The notes beneath the pieces are model-generated. The model was given only the letters and a program-made list of their open reading frames with translations. It was not told the DNA's origin and ran no database searches. Positions 1-10,495 of a stretch of DNA of 64,000 bases are shown here, piece after piece. Location: positions 248,777,135 through 248,841,134 of the forward strand of contig NC_053037.3 in the NCBI RefSeq assembly GCF_002575655.3, given 5' to 3'. The stretch comes from Aegilops tauschii subsp. strangulata. Its lineage: Eukaryota; Streptophyta; Magnoliopsida; Poales; Poaceae. The position numbers were made by a program, and so were the translations under genes. Position 1 is the stretch's first letter. Each line of letters opens with the position of its first letter.

Positions 1-132
1 ACCAAGGACGCGTACACAAGCTACGAGATGTACATGCGGATCGTTGACATGAGGAAGTGCCTTCATCGTGCCCCAGGCGAGGGATTGAGCCACAGAGCAG
101 TGGCGGCAACATCACAAAAAGTATATGATTAG
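1..132 (+). CDS. C-terminal tail of an unidentified ORF, probably CACTA-encoded
   Basis: Frame 1 is open from the window edge to a TAG at 130-132, giving 43 residues rich in Tyr, Met and Arg (ending ...ATSQKVYD). I do not recognise a domain. Its position just inside the CACTA subterminal repeats fits the last exon of the transposon's second ORF, but 43 residues is too short to prove coding. The upstream part is outside the window. Confidence 0.3.
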   Translation, partial: TKDAYTSYEMYMRIVDMRKCLHRAPGEGLSHRAVAATSQKVYD

Positions 133-410
133 ATGATCATTTCTCCTAGTTTAGTATGCACATAATTGTTTATTGAGGTGTGTGTGAATGTTGTGTATAG
201 TCACTTATGTATTTGGATGTCTAATTTGGTTAGCAATCATGTTCTTATAAGTATACATGTTGTTCTTCTGTAGACAGAGCAAATCACATCGCTTATGGAC
301 TAAACCACGGAACCCATCGGTGATGATTTCATCAATCGCTGACAGTTGTATACCAGCAAGCGTTTGCCCACAACACACATGGCTTATTATCAGGAATCGC
401 CTATGTTATT

Positions 411-660
411 ATCGGTCTTCCCACACAATTCTGATTACTGACCTGTTTGCCACGTATCACACACATCTTGTTAAGTTGAACAATTTCTGTTGTTTTGGCT
501 CATCGCATACAGTTCATCCGAGTGAACTGTATGCCATATATCGCACACACCTTGATCTGGCTGACCGTTTCTGTTGTTTTGGCTCATTGCAAACAGTTTG
601 TATGGATCAACTGTATGCCACGCATCACACACGCCACTCTAATCTGAATCGTGCTTGATG
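411..660. repeat. Subterminal repeats of the CACTA end (about three units of roughly 83 bp)
   Basis: Three degenerate tandem units share a core of the form GAACTGTATGCCAnnnATCnCACAC, followed by a stretch containing TTTCTGTTGTTTTGGCTCAT (copies near 484 and 567, about 83 bp apart). Arrays of this kind next to the TIR are the transposase-binding zone of CACTA elements. An ATG-to-stop frame of 133 codons crosses the repeats, but it is a by-product of the repeat and not a gene. Confidence 0.6.
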
Positions 661-793
661 TATCCGCCATCACACACAGTTCATTTTATTGGTGACGGTT
701 TTATTACAATACCGTTTGTGATTCATCAACACACACAGTTTGGTCGAAGGGTCTTCGATACATGTGTCGCATTAGGACCATCCTGTAGTAGTG

Positions 794-1561
794 AAGGGAG
801 CAAATGTGCTTTCAGGGAGTAAAACTTTTTCATTATGAGAACCATCATTAATGTATTTAGCATGGAAGATATTGAAAACTTTATCATTAAACTGTTGATT
901 GGAAAAGTACACCTCTCAAATGAAATTATCTCTGTTTTAAGTAATGAGCTCTAGCGCATTAACAAATCCACGCTTCCCTCTGTGAAGGGCCTATCTATTT
1001 ACTTTTCATGTTGAGTCAACTTCTTATTCCAACCTCAGTTATTCTCCACTAGCAAGTATCATGTGGTGGGGAAAGATCCAAGCACATATATCTAGTCAGA
1101 TATATTTGATCATGAGTTATTATTGTTGATATTATCTCTACGGTAAGTTAGTTCGGAGGCCAAACATTAAGCCCCTATCCTCCTCTATGTTCGATGGATG
1201 CTATTTGTTCTAAAAATTTGCTTTGAGTACTAGCAATCATAGAAGACTATATAATAATTAAGTATGTGGGACTCTTACTTAGACTTTTCTGAAAATAAGT
1301 TGAATTGTAATTGTTTGGTGACTAAGAACATAGGTTGTTAAGCTGCAAGAGAATATATTGTTTGAACCATAACATGTCAATTGATTGCTACCTTATCATG
1401 ATGATTTTTATGAGAAAGAGTTGTTGTTTATGATGCTAGGAAAGTGATTGAAATTATCATTGACCAAACTTATGCACTATGCTAGCGTCACACTTCATAA
1501 ATTATTTCTTTTATTACCATTTACCTACTCGAGGACGAGCATGAATTAAGCTTGGGGATGC
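794..1561 (+). mobile_element. 3' internal region of a Sabrina/WHAM-like Gypsy retrotransposon
   Basis: AT-rich non-coding DNA with no supportable ORF. It ends in a polypurine tract (AGCTTGGGGATGC, 1549-1561) immediately before a TGATA LTR start at 1562, the layout of the 3' end of a plus-oriented Gypsy element. The same tract, in reverse, borders the WHAM-like LTR at 55403. The 5' part of this element is outside the window. Confidence 0.6.
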
Positions 1562-2049
1562 TGATATGGCACTGGGCACTAGGTTTATAACCATTTTATA
1601 TGTTTTTGGTGTTTATACGATTTTCATGAACTAACCTATTAAACTAGTGCCCAGTGACAGTTGTTTTCTACATAATTTTGGTTTTCCATAAAATCCATAC
1701 CAAACAAAGTCCAAACACGATAAAAATTTACAGTGGTTTTTTATGGACAAGAAGAGACCCCCGAAGATTCAAGGGAGGACCAGAAGACCCACAAGGAGGC
1801 CACAAGCTCACATGGCGCACCCTGTGGGGCCGAGAGGGCCATGCGAGCTTGTGGGCCCCTTGTAACTCCTGTTGGCGTGAAACCAATGATGAAAATTCTT
1901 CTAAATTGGGAAACCGCCAAAAGTTAACCTAGATGAGTTATTCCGCCGCCGCAAGCCTCTGTTCCAAAGTGATCTCATCCAGCTCTGTTCTGGCCCCTTG
2001 TCGGAGTGGGGAAGTCATCACCAGAGGCCATCTTCGTCATCCTTGTTGC
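1562..2049 (+). mobile_element. Sabrina/WHAM-like 3' LTR, first part (split by the Fatima-like element)
   Basis: From about 1640 on, this aligns with the LTR at 53040-54749: the shared landmarks are the ACTAACCTATTAA block, the TCCGCCGCCGCAAGCCTCTG block and the GGAGnGGGGAnnnATCACC block. The LTR continues after the insertion at 25017-25887. The first 80 bp differ from the family, and a 20-bp inverted repeat (1565-1584 against 1639-1658) occupies the normal LTR start. The LTR ends at 2049 with GTTGC, one copy of the target duplication of the Fatima-like element. Confidence 0.65.
2045..2049 (+). repeat. Target-site duplication GTTGC, left copy
   Basis: GTTGC at 2045-2049 is repeated directly after the 3' LTR at 25017-25021. 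A 5-bp duplication is standard for Ty3/Gypsy integrase. It fixes both ends of the Fatima-like element. Confidence 0.9.
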
Positions 2050-2527
2050 CGAGGGAGTCCTAGACTAAGGGGTCCTCGGGCGTCCGGCCTGTTAGCCATG
2101 GGCCGGACTGATGGGTTGTGAAGACATGAAGGCCGAAGACTATACCCGTGTCCGGACTGGACTCTACTTGGCGTGGAAGGCAAGCTTGGCGACCGACTAT
2201 GAAGATTCCCTTAGATGTAACCGACTCCATGTAACCCTAGATCTCTTCGGTGTCTATATAAACCGGAGAGCGTAGTCCGGATAGGGATACTCATTACCAT
2301 ATTCACATAGGCTAGACTTCTAGGGTTTAGCCATTACGATCTCGTGGTAGATCAACTCTTGTAACACTCATATTCATCAAGATCAATCAAGCAGAAAGTA
2401 GGGTATTAACTCCATAGAGAGGGCCCGAACCTGGGTAAACATCGTGTCCCCCGTCTCCTGTTACCAACGATCCTAGACGCACAGTTCGGGACCCCCTACC
2501 CGAGATCCGCCGGTTTTGACACCGACA
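2050..2527 (+). repeat. Fatima-like 5' LTR
   Basis: 478 bp, nearly identical to 24540-25016. It starts CGAGGGAGTCC where the 3' LTR has TGAGGGAGTCC (first base T to C) and ends CACCGACA. It contains a clear TATA box (2255-2262) followed by a likely transcription start about 30 bp downstream. Confidence 0.92.
2255..2262 (+). promoter_or_regulatory. LTR TATA box (TATATAAA)
   Basis: TATATAAA sits in the middle of the 5' LTR and is conserved in the 3' LTR near 24745. It is the expected Pol II core promoter for the element's genomic RNA. The start site is not visible. Confidence 0.6.
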
Positions 2528-2528
2528 T

Positions 2529-2546
2529 TGGTGCTTTCATGGAGAG
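2529..2546 (+). other. Primer-binding site of the Fatima-like element
   Basis: TGGTGCTTTCATGGAGAG begins 1 base after the LTR end, the place where a tRNA primes minus-strand DNA. It is not the initiator-Met type (TGGTATCAGAGC) seen at 16395. I cannot assign the tRNA with certainty. Confidence 0.55.
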
Positions 2547-2574
2547 TTGCACTGTGCCGTCTCCAAGAGGATTG

Positions 2575-3780
2575 ATGGCTCGCCTTGTTCTCAAGGGTAA
2601 TATCATCTCCGGAGGAGCCCTGGCCCCAAGCCAAACCCTCTGGCCGGGCGGCTTCGTCATGACCGCCGGGGTCGGCCCTTAAGCCGACGATGACCTCTCA
2701 AGTCATCGAAAATCGCCTCCGCGTTGATCCCGAATACTCTGCCCGGATGAATCCAACGGAGTTATCGTCGTTGAACGAACTCCTGGATCGCATGACCGCC
2801 TTGGGGGTCGCTACAGACTACGATCGGGTTGGGCTTAAACCCGACCAGAGAGAAATTAAAACTCCGCCGATCACCCACCAGGTAGCGGTAGTCGAGGAGC
2901 GGAGCAACTCTTCTACTATATTGAAGACGAACTATGTTCGGATCTCTGACCTTGAAGGGCCGGATATTCTCCGGCGGAAAGGCATGCCCCGTCTTCCGAA
3001 CATGGAGTCGGACGATGAGCCTAAAAAATCAATCGATATCCCGGAGCCCGAACTGCTAGGTCCGGTAGATCTTCAAACTCCGGATCCAAAATCGGGTCAG
3101 GGTTCGGATTTCGTTCCACCCACCCACCCAGACATAGACGCTCTCATGAGCATCAAACAACAGTCTCAGGAAACGGTCCACCACTTCTAGGCCAGATTCC
3201 TCCTTGTCAAAAATAAGGTAAAAGATTGCTGCGACGAAGACGCGATAGCAGCATTCTGCAACAATTGCACGGACGAAGGTATCCTCAATGACATCAATTG
3301 CCACCGCATACTAAAGTTCACTGACTTAGCAACTATCGTACAAAAGTACAGCGTGATGGAAAGCGCCTGGAAAACTCAGGCAGCTCGCTGGGAACCGTCG
3401 GTCCCAACCCTACTCATCCTACAGGCGAAGAGGACACACCCCCGTGGCACGCCCAGCCGAACAGTCAAAAAACATAAACCCATTACGCTGCACGGCACCG
3501 TTCTGGAGGGATGGCTCAATGGCCCATGCAAAATACACACGAGGCCGGATACCGTGGCAAACCCACAGCCTTAGAGCATGTTGGATACTTCGGCAGGTAG
3601 CCAAGAGCGGCGAGGACATCCTTATCAAGGACACCCCAGAACAGCACCCTCCAGCAAACGACGACAATAGAGTATTGACAGTCTTCGAGACATTCGCTTC
3701 AAACAATAAGCGTAAAAGGGCACTGCAATCTCGCCGAAGTTTGCCAGGTCCCCGCAATTGACCCCTGGAACGACACAGCC
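2575..3780 (+). pseudogene. Decayed gag of the Fatima-like element
   Basis: An ATG at 2575 (MARLVLKGN...) opens a frame that closes near 2680. The reading then continues in another frame from 2690 to a TAG at 3188-3190, reopens in the same frame at about 3191-3574, shifts near 3560 to a third frame, and shifts again near 3730 into the frame used by the protease. Recognisable segments are a DLATIVQKYSVMESAWKTQ stretch and a region ending ETFASNNKRKR. The protein would coat the RNA in virus-like particles. I see no zinc knuckle. The order of segments is that of the Fatima gag as I remember it. It cannot make one protein as it stands. Confidence 0.7.
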
Positions 3781-4515
3781 ATAACCTTTAACGCCAGTGA
3801 CGAACCTAAATACAGAACAGTCCGAGCGCCAGCTGCACTAGTCCTCAGGCCCATCGTGGACGGTTTTCGACTTACAAAAGTCCTCATGGACGGCGGCAGC
3901 GGACTAAACCTCATTTACGAGGACACGCTCCACAAGATGGAAATAGACAGGAGCCGCATTGAGAAAAGTAGCACAACCTTTCGAGGTATCATTCCCAGCC
4001 GGGAAGCGCGGTGTGTGGGAAAAATTACACTTGATGTGGTATTCGGCACACTGGAGAATTATCGGTCCGAAGAAATAACTTTCCAGGTGGCCCCTTTCAA
4101 CAGTGGATACCACGCCCTGTTAGGGCGAGAGGCCTTCATGCGCTTTCAAGCCATACCTCATTATGGGTATATGAAGCTAAAAATGCCCGGGCCTAATGGA
4201 ATAATCACCCTCATTAGCGATCCGGATATAGCACTCCGCGCCGAGAACAAAACCGCATCCTTGGCCCTCGAGTCATTATCTAAGGCCCTTGCGGCTGAAG
4301 AACTAATCGCACTACGCTCCACCGTGGATAGAGACGATGTTATCCTGGACAAACGACCCAAATCTACTTCCTTCAAGCCAGCAGAAGAAACGGTCAAATT
4401 TCAGGTCCATCCAACAGACCCGAAGAAGACAGCCTCCATCGGAGCGCAACTCAGCCCCACAGTCGACGCCGCACTGCGAGACTTCTTGCGCGAAAACTGG
4501 GATATATTCGCCTAG
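3781..4515 (+). pseudogene. Retropepsin-like aspartic protease domain of the Fatima-like pol
   Basis: The frame that contains ATG 3856 encodes a retropepsin-like domain. The active-site loop reads LMDGGSGLN, with the catalytic Asp at residue 12 counted from 3856, the DGGSG variant usual in Tat/Athila elements. A hydrophobic flap-like stretch and a second ALLGREAF block follow. It would cut the Gag-Pol precursor. The frame ends at TAG 4513-4515 just after NWDIFA, where the next residue is normally Trp (TGG to TAG). The reverse transcriptase continues in the same frame. Confidence 0.8.
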
Positions 4516-5662
4516 CACCCCTCAGATATGCCAGGAATCCCGCGCGGGTTGGCCGAACACAGCCTCAACTTACTAAAGGGATATAAGCCGGTCAAGCAAA
4601 CACTGCGACGATTTTCCGAACCCAAACGACAAGCTATGGGGGAGGAGCTAGCCAAACTCATCGAGGCCGGATTCATCAAAGATATTAAACATCCGGACTG
4701 GCTGGCAAACTTGGTAATGGTACCAAAGAAGGATAAATCCTGGCGCCTATGCGTCGACTTCAAAGACCTTAACAAGGCTTGCCCTAAGGATCCCTTCCCC
4801 CTTCCCCGCATTGATCAAATCATTGACTCTACCGCAGGACACGACTCGCTGTGCTTCCTTGATGCATATTCCGGATACCATCAAATCAAAATGAAGGAGT
4901 CCGATCAAGCCGCAACAGCATTCATTACGCCATACGGGCCGTTTTGCTTCAACACCATGCCTTTCGGGCTCAAGAACGCCGGCGCCACCTACCAGCGCAT
5001 GATCCAAACATGCCTCGAGAAACAGATCGCAAGGCAGTGGAGGCCTACGTGGACGACATCGTCATCAAAACTAGACACGTTGAAACACTAATAGACGACT
5101 TGAGTCTCACATTGGACAACCTCCGCACATACGACATCAAGCTTAACCCGCAAAAGTGCGTCTTTGGCGTCCCCGCCGGTAAACTACTGGGCTTCATCGT
5201 TTCCAATAGAGGAATTGAAGCAAATCTAGCCAAAATCTAAGCTCTGTCGCAATTGGCCATGCCAACCGAACTCAAACAGGTCCAAAAACTCGCCGGGTGC
5301 GTGGCAGCTTTAAGCCGCTTTATCTCCAGGTTGGGGGAAAAGGCGCTGCCCCTTTATCGCCTTCTACGGCGCACCGATAACTTCGAGTGGACAAACGCGG
5401 CGACAGCCGGACTGGAAGAAATAAAAGCCCTTTTGGCAAGCAACCCAATCCTGGCCGCGCCAAACGTCGGCGAACCAATGCTCCTATATATATATCGGCA
5501 ACACACCAGGTGGTGAGCACCGTACTCGTCGTCGAGCGAGAACAGGACGGACACAAATTTCCGCTCCAAAAGCCGGTATACTACGTATCCACCGTCCTCA
5601 CACCATGCAAATCCCGGTACCCTCACTATCAAAAGATAGCATATGCAGTCTTCATGGCATCT
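4516..5662 (+). pseudogene. Reverse transcriptase and connection domain of the Fatima-like pol
   Basis: The frame is open from 4528 (MPGIPRGLAEHSLNLLKG) through the RT fingers (PVMVPKKDKS-like, LCVDFKDLNKACPKDPFPLP, FLDAYSGYHQIKM, FNTMPFGLKNAGATYQRMI). A one-base loss near 5033 moves the reading to another frame, which carries the polymerase motif YVDD at 5046-5057. A TAA at 5238-5240 follows, the same frame reopens with the thumb/connection region (LAGCVAALSRFISRLGEKALPLYRLL), and a shift near 5490 leads into ATHQVVSTVLVVERE...PVYYVSTVLTP. The section ends at TGA 5663-5665, probably from an Arg codon CGA. All motifs are present, but the copy is dead. Confidence 0.85.
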
Positions 5663-5668
5663 TGAAAA

Positions 5669-7708
5669 TTGCGACACTACTTTCAGGAGTGCTCGATCAC
5701 GGTGGCTTTCGAAGTGCCCCTCAATGATATAATCAATAACCGGGATGCAACGGGCCGGATTGCCAAATGGGCCATTGAGCTCCTGCCATTCGACATCACG
5801 TACAAACCACGTCGAGCCATCAAATCCCAGGTACTGGCTGACTTCGTCGCCGAATGGACAGAGGCCGAACTACCTAAAGAGTACGGCGCGTATTCCAATT
5901 GGGTTATGCATTTTTACGGCTCCAAAATGTTGGCAGGGCTAGGGGCGGGCGTCGTATTAACGTCCCCCACAGGAGATATCCTCCAGTACGTACTCCAAAT
6001 ATTATACACAGACTCCAACAACGCAGCCGAATACGAGGCCTTGCTACATGGCCTTCGGATGGCCGTATCAATGGGCATACAACGCCTGGAGGTGCACAGG
6101 GACTCAAACCTCGCAATATCCCAAATTAATGGAGACTTTGATGCCAAAGATCCAAAGATGGCAGCTTATCGCTATGTCGTCTTAAAGATGTCGGCTCGGT
6201 TCGAGGGGCTCGAATTTCATCACGTCGCCCGCGAAAGTAATCAGGCGGCAGACGTCCTTGCTCGCATCGGCGCTAAGCGCGACCCCGTCCCACCTAACAT
6301 CTTCCTCGAAAGGCTCTTTAAGCCATCCGTGGTGTGGCAAGGGGAAGATAGTCCCGTTCCGAGCACAAACATAAATAGCGAACACGCTGATATCATCGGG
6401 GGCTCAGCCACCGAAATAATACCATCGGCCCACCTCATCATGGCTGAGCCCCCGATGATATCAATTGCCCCGTGGACCAAACCATTCTTGGCCTACTTTA
6501 ATAGGAAGGAGCTCCCAGAAGATCAGAACGAGGCTCGCCGCATTGTTCGGTGTTCGAAGGCCTATAAAGTTCACGAAGGAGAGCTCTACAAGAAAAGCAC
6601 TACCAGAGTCCTTCAAAGGTGTATCTCCGAGGAGGAGGGGCGGCAACTCTTGGCAGAAATTCATGCCGGTCTCAGTGGGCACCACGCCGCAGCCCGGGCA
6701 CTTATCAGCAAGGCCTTTCGGACAAGATTTTATTGGCCTACGGCCCGGGCAGACGCACAGGACCTCGTCCAGCGCTGCGTTGGATGCCAACTCTTCGCCA
6801 ACCAAAGCCATATGCCCCCAACCGCCCTACAAACAATCCCCATTACATGGCCCTTTGCGGTCTGGGGCTTGGACATGGTTGGACCCCTTAAAGGGGGAAG
6901 CCATAAGAAACAATATCTGCTAGTCATGGTGGACAAATTCACCAAGTGGATAGAGGCTAGACCAGTTAAAACGGCCGAGTCTGGACCGGTGATTGCATTT
7001 ATATCCGATGTGGTGCACCGTTATGGTGTCCCGCACAACATCATCACTGATAACGGTTCCAATTTCACAGCCGATGAGGTGAAAACCTGGTGTGCTAATC
7101 TAGGCATTAAGCTCGATTACGCCTCTATCTACCACCCGCAAACAAACGGTCAAGTCGAGCGAGCCAATGGTCTTATTATGAGTGGCATCAAACCCAGGCT
7201 AGTGCGGTCTTTGAAAGAATCAGACAAACATTGGGTCGAGGAGCTCGACTCCGTTCTCTGGGGGCTGCGGACCACGCCCAACCGTACTACCGGATACACA
7301 CCTTTCTTCATGGTGTATGGTGCAGAGGCTGTATTGCCCTGCGATATTATACATGACTCACCTCGAGTGCGTATGTACGAAGAGAAAGAGGCCGAGTTGG
7401 ATGGGCAGGACAGCCTAGACGCCCTGGAGGAGGAGCGTGACATCGCCAAAGCTCGTTCAGCATTTTATCAACAGCAGGCTCGAAGATATCAAAGCAGAGA
7501 AGTACAGGCCAAGACTTACAATGTTGGCGAACTCGTTCTACGCTTGCCGGAGAAGAAAAAGGACAAACTCAAGCCCAAATGGGAGGGTCCCTTCATAATT
7601 GACGAAGTTCTTACCGGAGGAGCGTACCGTCTTCGTGACGCACCAAACAATCGCCTAGAGCCGAACCCCTGGAACGCGGCCAGACTCCGAAGGTTCTATG
7701 CCTAGCAC
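5669..7708 (+). CDS. RNase H plus integrase part of the Fatima-like pol, open 678-codon frame
   Basis: Longest open frame of the element, in the same frame as the preceding segment after TGA 5663. N-terminal residues 1-60 finish the RT connection (LRHYFQECSITV, LPFDITYKPR). RNase H follows at about 78-200 (DSNNAAEYEALLHGL, HVARESNQAADVLARI). Its first catalytic Asp is replaced by Tyr (residue 83, codon 5915-5917, HFYGSK where related elements have HFDGSK), so this RNase H should be inactive. Integrase follows: zinc-binding HHCC region (IHAGLSGHH...CVGCQ), then DDE core residues in WGLDMVGP, ITDNGSNF and HPQTNGQVERAN, and a C-terminal GPFIIDEVL...RLRRFYA tail. A 23-bp inverted repeat lies in the linker (6388-6463). 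The stop is TAG at 7703-7705. Confidence 0.9.
6388..6463 (+). repeat. Perfect 23-bp inverted repeat inside the pol frame
   Basis: Positions 6388-6410 and 6441-6463 are exact reverse complements (core ATCATCGGGGGCTCAGCC) separated by 30 bases. The frame stays open through both arms, reading DIIGGSATE on the first arm and AEPPMIS on the second. It lies in the linker between RNase H and integrase. Confidence 0.9.
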
Positions 7709-8514
7709 CGAACTCTTTGTTAGTCTCCTTCTCTCCTATAGTTTCCATTACTTTTTCTCTCTTTTACACATTTTTTCGCTTTAAAGCTCTCATTCGGCTT
7801 GACCGAACACTGCTGATGCACACATCTTTACATATGTACGCCCATTATACCTGGGGGCTTCATTAACAGAAGCTTGTTAATATTATTTTCCGAGCGTCAA
7901 GCTCATCACACATACGCGTTTTTCCCGTATGTCTTTTCTTCACCATTATATGCATCGATATGACTTAAATTTTGGCCAAGCTGGGTTGCCTGGCTCCTGT
8001 GCTTACCCCTACGTTCCCGATTGTTCGGCTAGGTGGTAAAGGGAGCACCTATGCGATTGTTACTGCCGGGTCATCCGGATGTGTACCTCAGACTGGGTGA
8101 AGCCGAAAGCTAGCGTTCTTAAGGGAATATTCGGTCGGTGGATGAAAAATGTTTTTAGCACTCACTCTATTGTGAACCCCCCAGAAGCTATACACACTGT
8201 GATTTTCACATCGCAATTCGGACATGTCTACTAATGCATGCACACCCAGGGAAAGGAACCCTTAACGGAACTATTCTCCCTGGAAGATGTTTCTTACAAT
8301 CTCAATGTATAACATAACTAGCCAGATGCAACTTGTCTGTTGAAGCAACTATGACCCCTACGCTTAGTTTTCCACGCATACCCCGGCCTATTCGGCCGTG
8401 GCGGTATTCGGAAACACTCCGCACCTTCGGGTCCGGAGGTTGAAGCGAAAAGGTCTGCCATGACAAATGATATACAATTTAGCTAGAATTACACATGGTG
8501 AGGAAAGTACATAG
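7709..8514 (+). other. Non-coding spacer between pol and the antisense gene
   Basis: About 0.8 kb without a supportable ORF: T-rich pyrimidine stretches just after the pol stop, then mixed sequence with scattered TTCGG/CCGAA words like those in the rest of the element. It separates the convergently oriented pol and antisense gene, so it would hold both 3' ends. I see no clear poly(A) signal I would defend. Confidence 0.5.
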
Positions 8515-8723
8515 TCACTTGGACTCAAACACTTCCTCCTCTATACCATCTAACAGGCAGTCTAACTTACAATCCTGTTGGGAATATTTAGCGGCCACCT
8601 CTACTTGGTCATATACTAAACTAACGGGAATTTCTTCCCCATTTGGCCCTAACGGTCCAACCCGGGCCATGTGATTAGGATTCAGCTTGGTATCGCGTTT
8701 TCACCATGGCCCAGGCCTCTCGC
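8515..8723 (-). pseudogene. C-terminal exon of the Fatima-like antisense gene
   Basis: On the minus strand, 8723 to 8515 reads EAWAMVKTRYQAES, a TAA-type stop, then HMARVGPLGPNGEEIP...CKLDCLLDGIEEEVFESK and a TGA at 8515-8517. It joins in frame to the minus-strand reading at 20743 (...ISACREGAR) once the insertion 8724-20742 and one CTCGC copy are removed, so both are one gene. The in-frame stop inside this exon indicates decay. The acidic C-terminus follows the coiled-coil part encoded at 20743-21307. Confidence 0.65.
8719..8723 (+). repeat. Target-site duplication CTCGC, left copy
   Basis: CTCGC at 8719-8723 matches CTCGC at 20743-20747, directly outside the two inverted ends of the insertion. 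Five bases is the Gypsy integrase spacing. Confidence 0.88.
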
Positions 8724-10495
8724 TGTAACGCCCACGATGCGGCTATATCTACCACGTGTCGAGGCACGACTTAGAGGCATAACCGCATTGTGGTATTGTC
8801 GCAAAAAGGGTTATCTTCACACAATCCCATGTAATGAACAAGAAAGGGATAACGAGAGTTGGCTTACAATCGCCACTTCACACAATACATAAATAATTCA
8901 TACATCATCCAAAATCCACACATAGACCGACTACGGTCAAAATCCAAATGAAAATAAGATAACCCCAAATGCTAGATCCCTGATCGTGCCAACTGGGCTC
9001 CACTACTGATCATCAGGAAAAGAAACATAGTAACGACCACGTTCCTCGTCGAACTCCCACTTGAGCTCGGTTGCGTCACCTGCACATCGTCGGCACCTGC
9101 AACTGTTTTGGTAGAATCTGTGAGTCACGAGGACTCAGCAATCTCACACCTGCGAGATCAAGACTATTTAAGCTTATAGGAAAGGATGGTGTAATGAGGT
9201 GGAGCTGCAGCAGGCACTAAGCATATATGGTGGCTAACATACGCAAATGAGAGCGAGAAGAGAAGCAACGCAACGGTCGCGAAGCTAGAAATGATCAAGA
9301 AGTGATCCTGAAACTACTTACGTTCATGCATAACTCAAACCGTGTTCACTTCCCGGACTCCGCCGAGAAGAGACCATCACGGCTACACACACGGTTGATG
9401 TATTTTAATTAAGTCAAGTGTCAAGTTCTCTACAACCGGACATTAACAAATTCCCATCTGCCTCATAACCGCGGGCACGGCTTTCGAAAGATAATACCCT
9501 GCAGGGGTGTCCCAACTTAGCCCATTATAAGCTCTAACGGTCAACGAAGGATAAGCCTTCTCCCGGAAAGATCCGATCAGTCTCGGAATCCCGGTTTAGA
9601 AGACATTTCGACAATGGTAAAACAAGACCAGCAAAGCCGCCCGATGTGCCGACAAATCCCGATAGGAGCTGCACATATCTCGTTCTTAGGGCACACCGGA
9701 TGAACACTACGTACAACTAGAACCAGCCCTCGAGTTTCCCCAAGGTGGCGCTGCAAGTGGCTCTAGTTTGCACCAGCACTCAGAGGAACACTGGCCCGGG
9801 GGTTTAAATAAAGATGACCCCCGGGCTCGCGAAAACCCGAGGGAAAAAGGCTTAGGTGGCAAATGGTAAAACCAAGGTTGGGCCTTGCTGGAGGAGTTTT
9901 ATTCAAGGCGAACTGTCAAGGGGGTCCCATAAATCACCCAACCGCGTAAGGAACGCAAACTCAAGGAACATAATACCGGTATGACGGAAACTAGGGCGGC
10001 AAGAGTGGAACAAAACACCAGGCATAAGGCCGAGCCTTCCACCCTTTACCAAATATATAGATGCATTAATTAAATAAGAGATATTGTGATATTCCAAAAT
10101 ATCCATGTTCCAACATGGAACCAACTTCAACTTCACCTGCAACTAGCAACGCTATAAGAAGGGCTGAGCAAAAGCGGTAACTTAGCCAAACAACGGTTTG
10201 CTAGGAAAGGATGGTTAGAGGCTTGGCATGGCAATATGGGAGGCATGATATAGCAAGTGGTAGGTAGCGCAGCATAGCAATAGAACGAACAACTAGCAAA
10301 GCAAAGATAGAAGTGATTTCGAGGGTATGGTCATCTTGCCTGCAAGGTTCTCAGAGTTGTCGAAAGCTTGATCCTCGTAAGCGTACTCAACAGGTTCCTC
10401 GTTCACGAACTCGTCTCCCGGCTCTACCCACAGCAAGAACACACGCAAAAGAACCACAATCAATCACGGGAAATGCACAAGCAGCATGATGCAAA
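8724..10495 (-). repeat. Left arm of the fold-back LTR (LTR 3' half, reverse orientation)
   Basis: 1772 bp. 8724-9745 pairs with 19717-20742 and 10261-10495 pairs with 12316-12550, with only scattered mismatches by eye. Short minus-strand ORFs in it (for example 9534-9716) are duplicated in the right arm (19746-19937) simply because the arms are copies. 9746-10260 has lost its partner. Confidence 0.85.
10330..10440 (-). other. Exon-like acidic segment in the LTR (left arm copy)
   Basis: On the minus strand, after a possible splice acceptor (GTGGGTAG), the reading is PGDEFVNEEPVEYAYEDQ followed by AFDNSENLAG, ending at CAGGCAAG, which could be a GC-type splice donor. The same segment is present inverted at 12372-12480. 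It is not preceded by a convincing ATG. I infer a possible exon of a spliced LTR transcript; there is no known domain. Confidence 0.35.

Larger units (their letters stand above)
1..793. mobile_element. CACTA (En/Spm) DNA transposon, right end; rest lies off the window
   Basis: Read on the minus strand from 793, the sequence begins CACTACTACAGGATGGTCC, a typical CACTA terminal inverted repeat (TIR). It is followed by AT-rich DNA with subterminal repeats and, further in, what looks like the end of a coding exon (1-132). The 3 bases after the TIR (AAG, 794-796) would be one copy of the 3-bp target duplication; the other copy is outside the window. Flanking sequence from 794 reads as the interior of a Sabrina/WHAM-like retrotransposon, so this CACTA was probably inserted into that element. 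Seen: TIR and repeats. Inferred: superfamily and host. Confidence 0.72.

Noticed and set aside
257..658. 133-codon plus-strand ORF
   Set aside because: It spans the CACTA subterminal repeats and has only repeat-derived Cys/His patterns.
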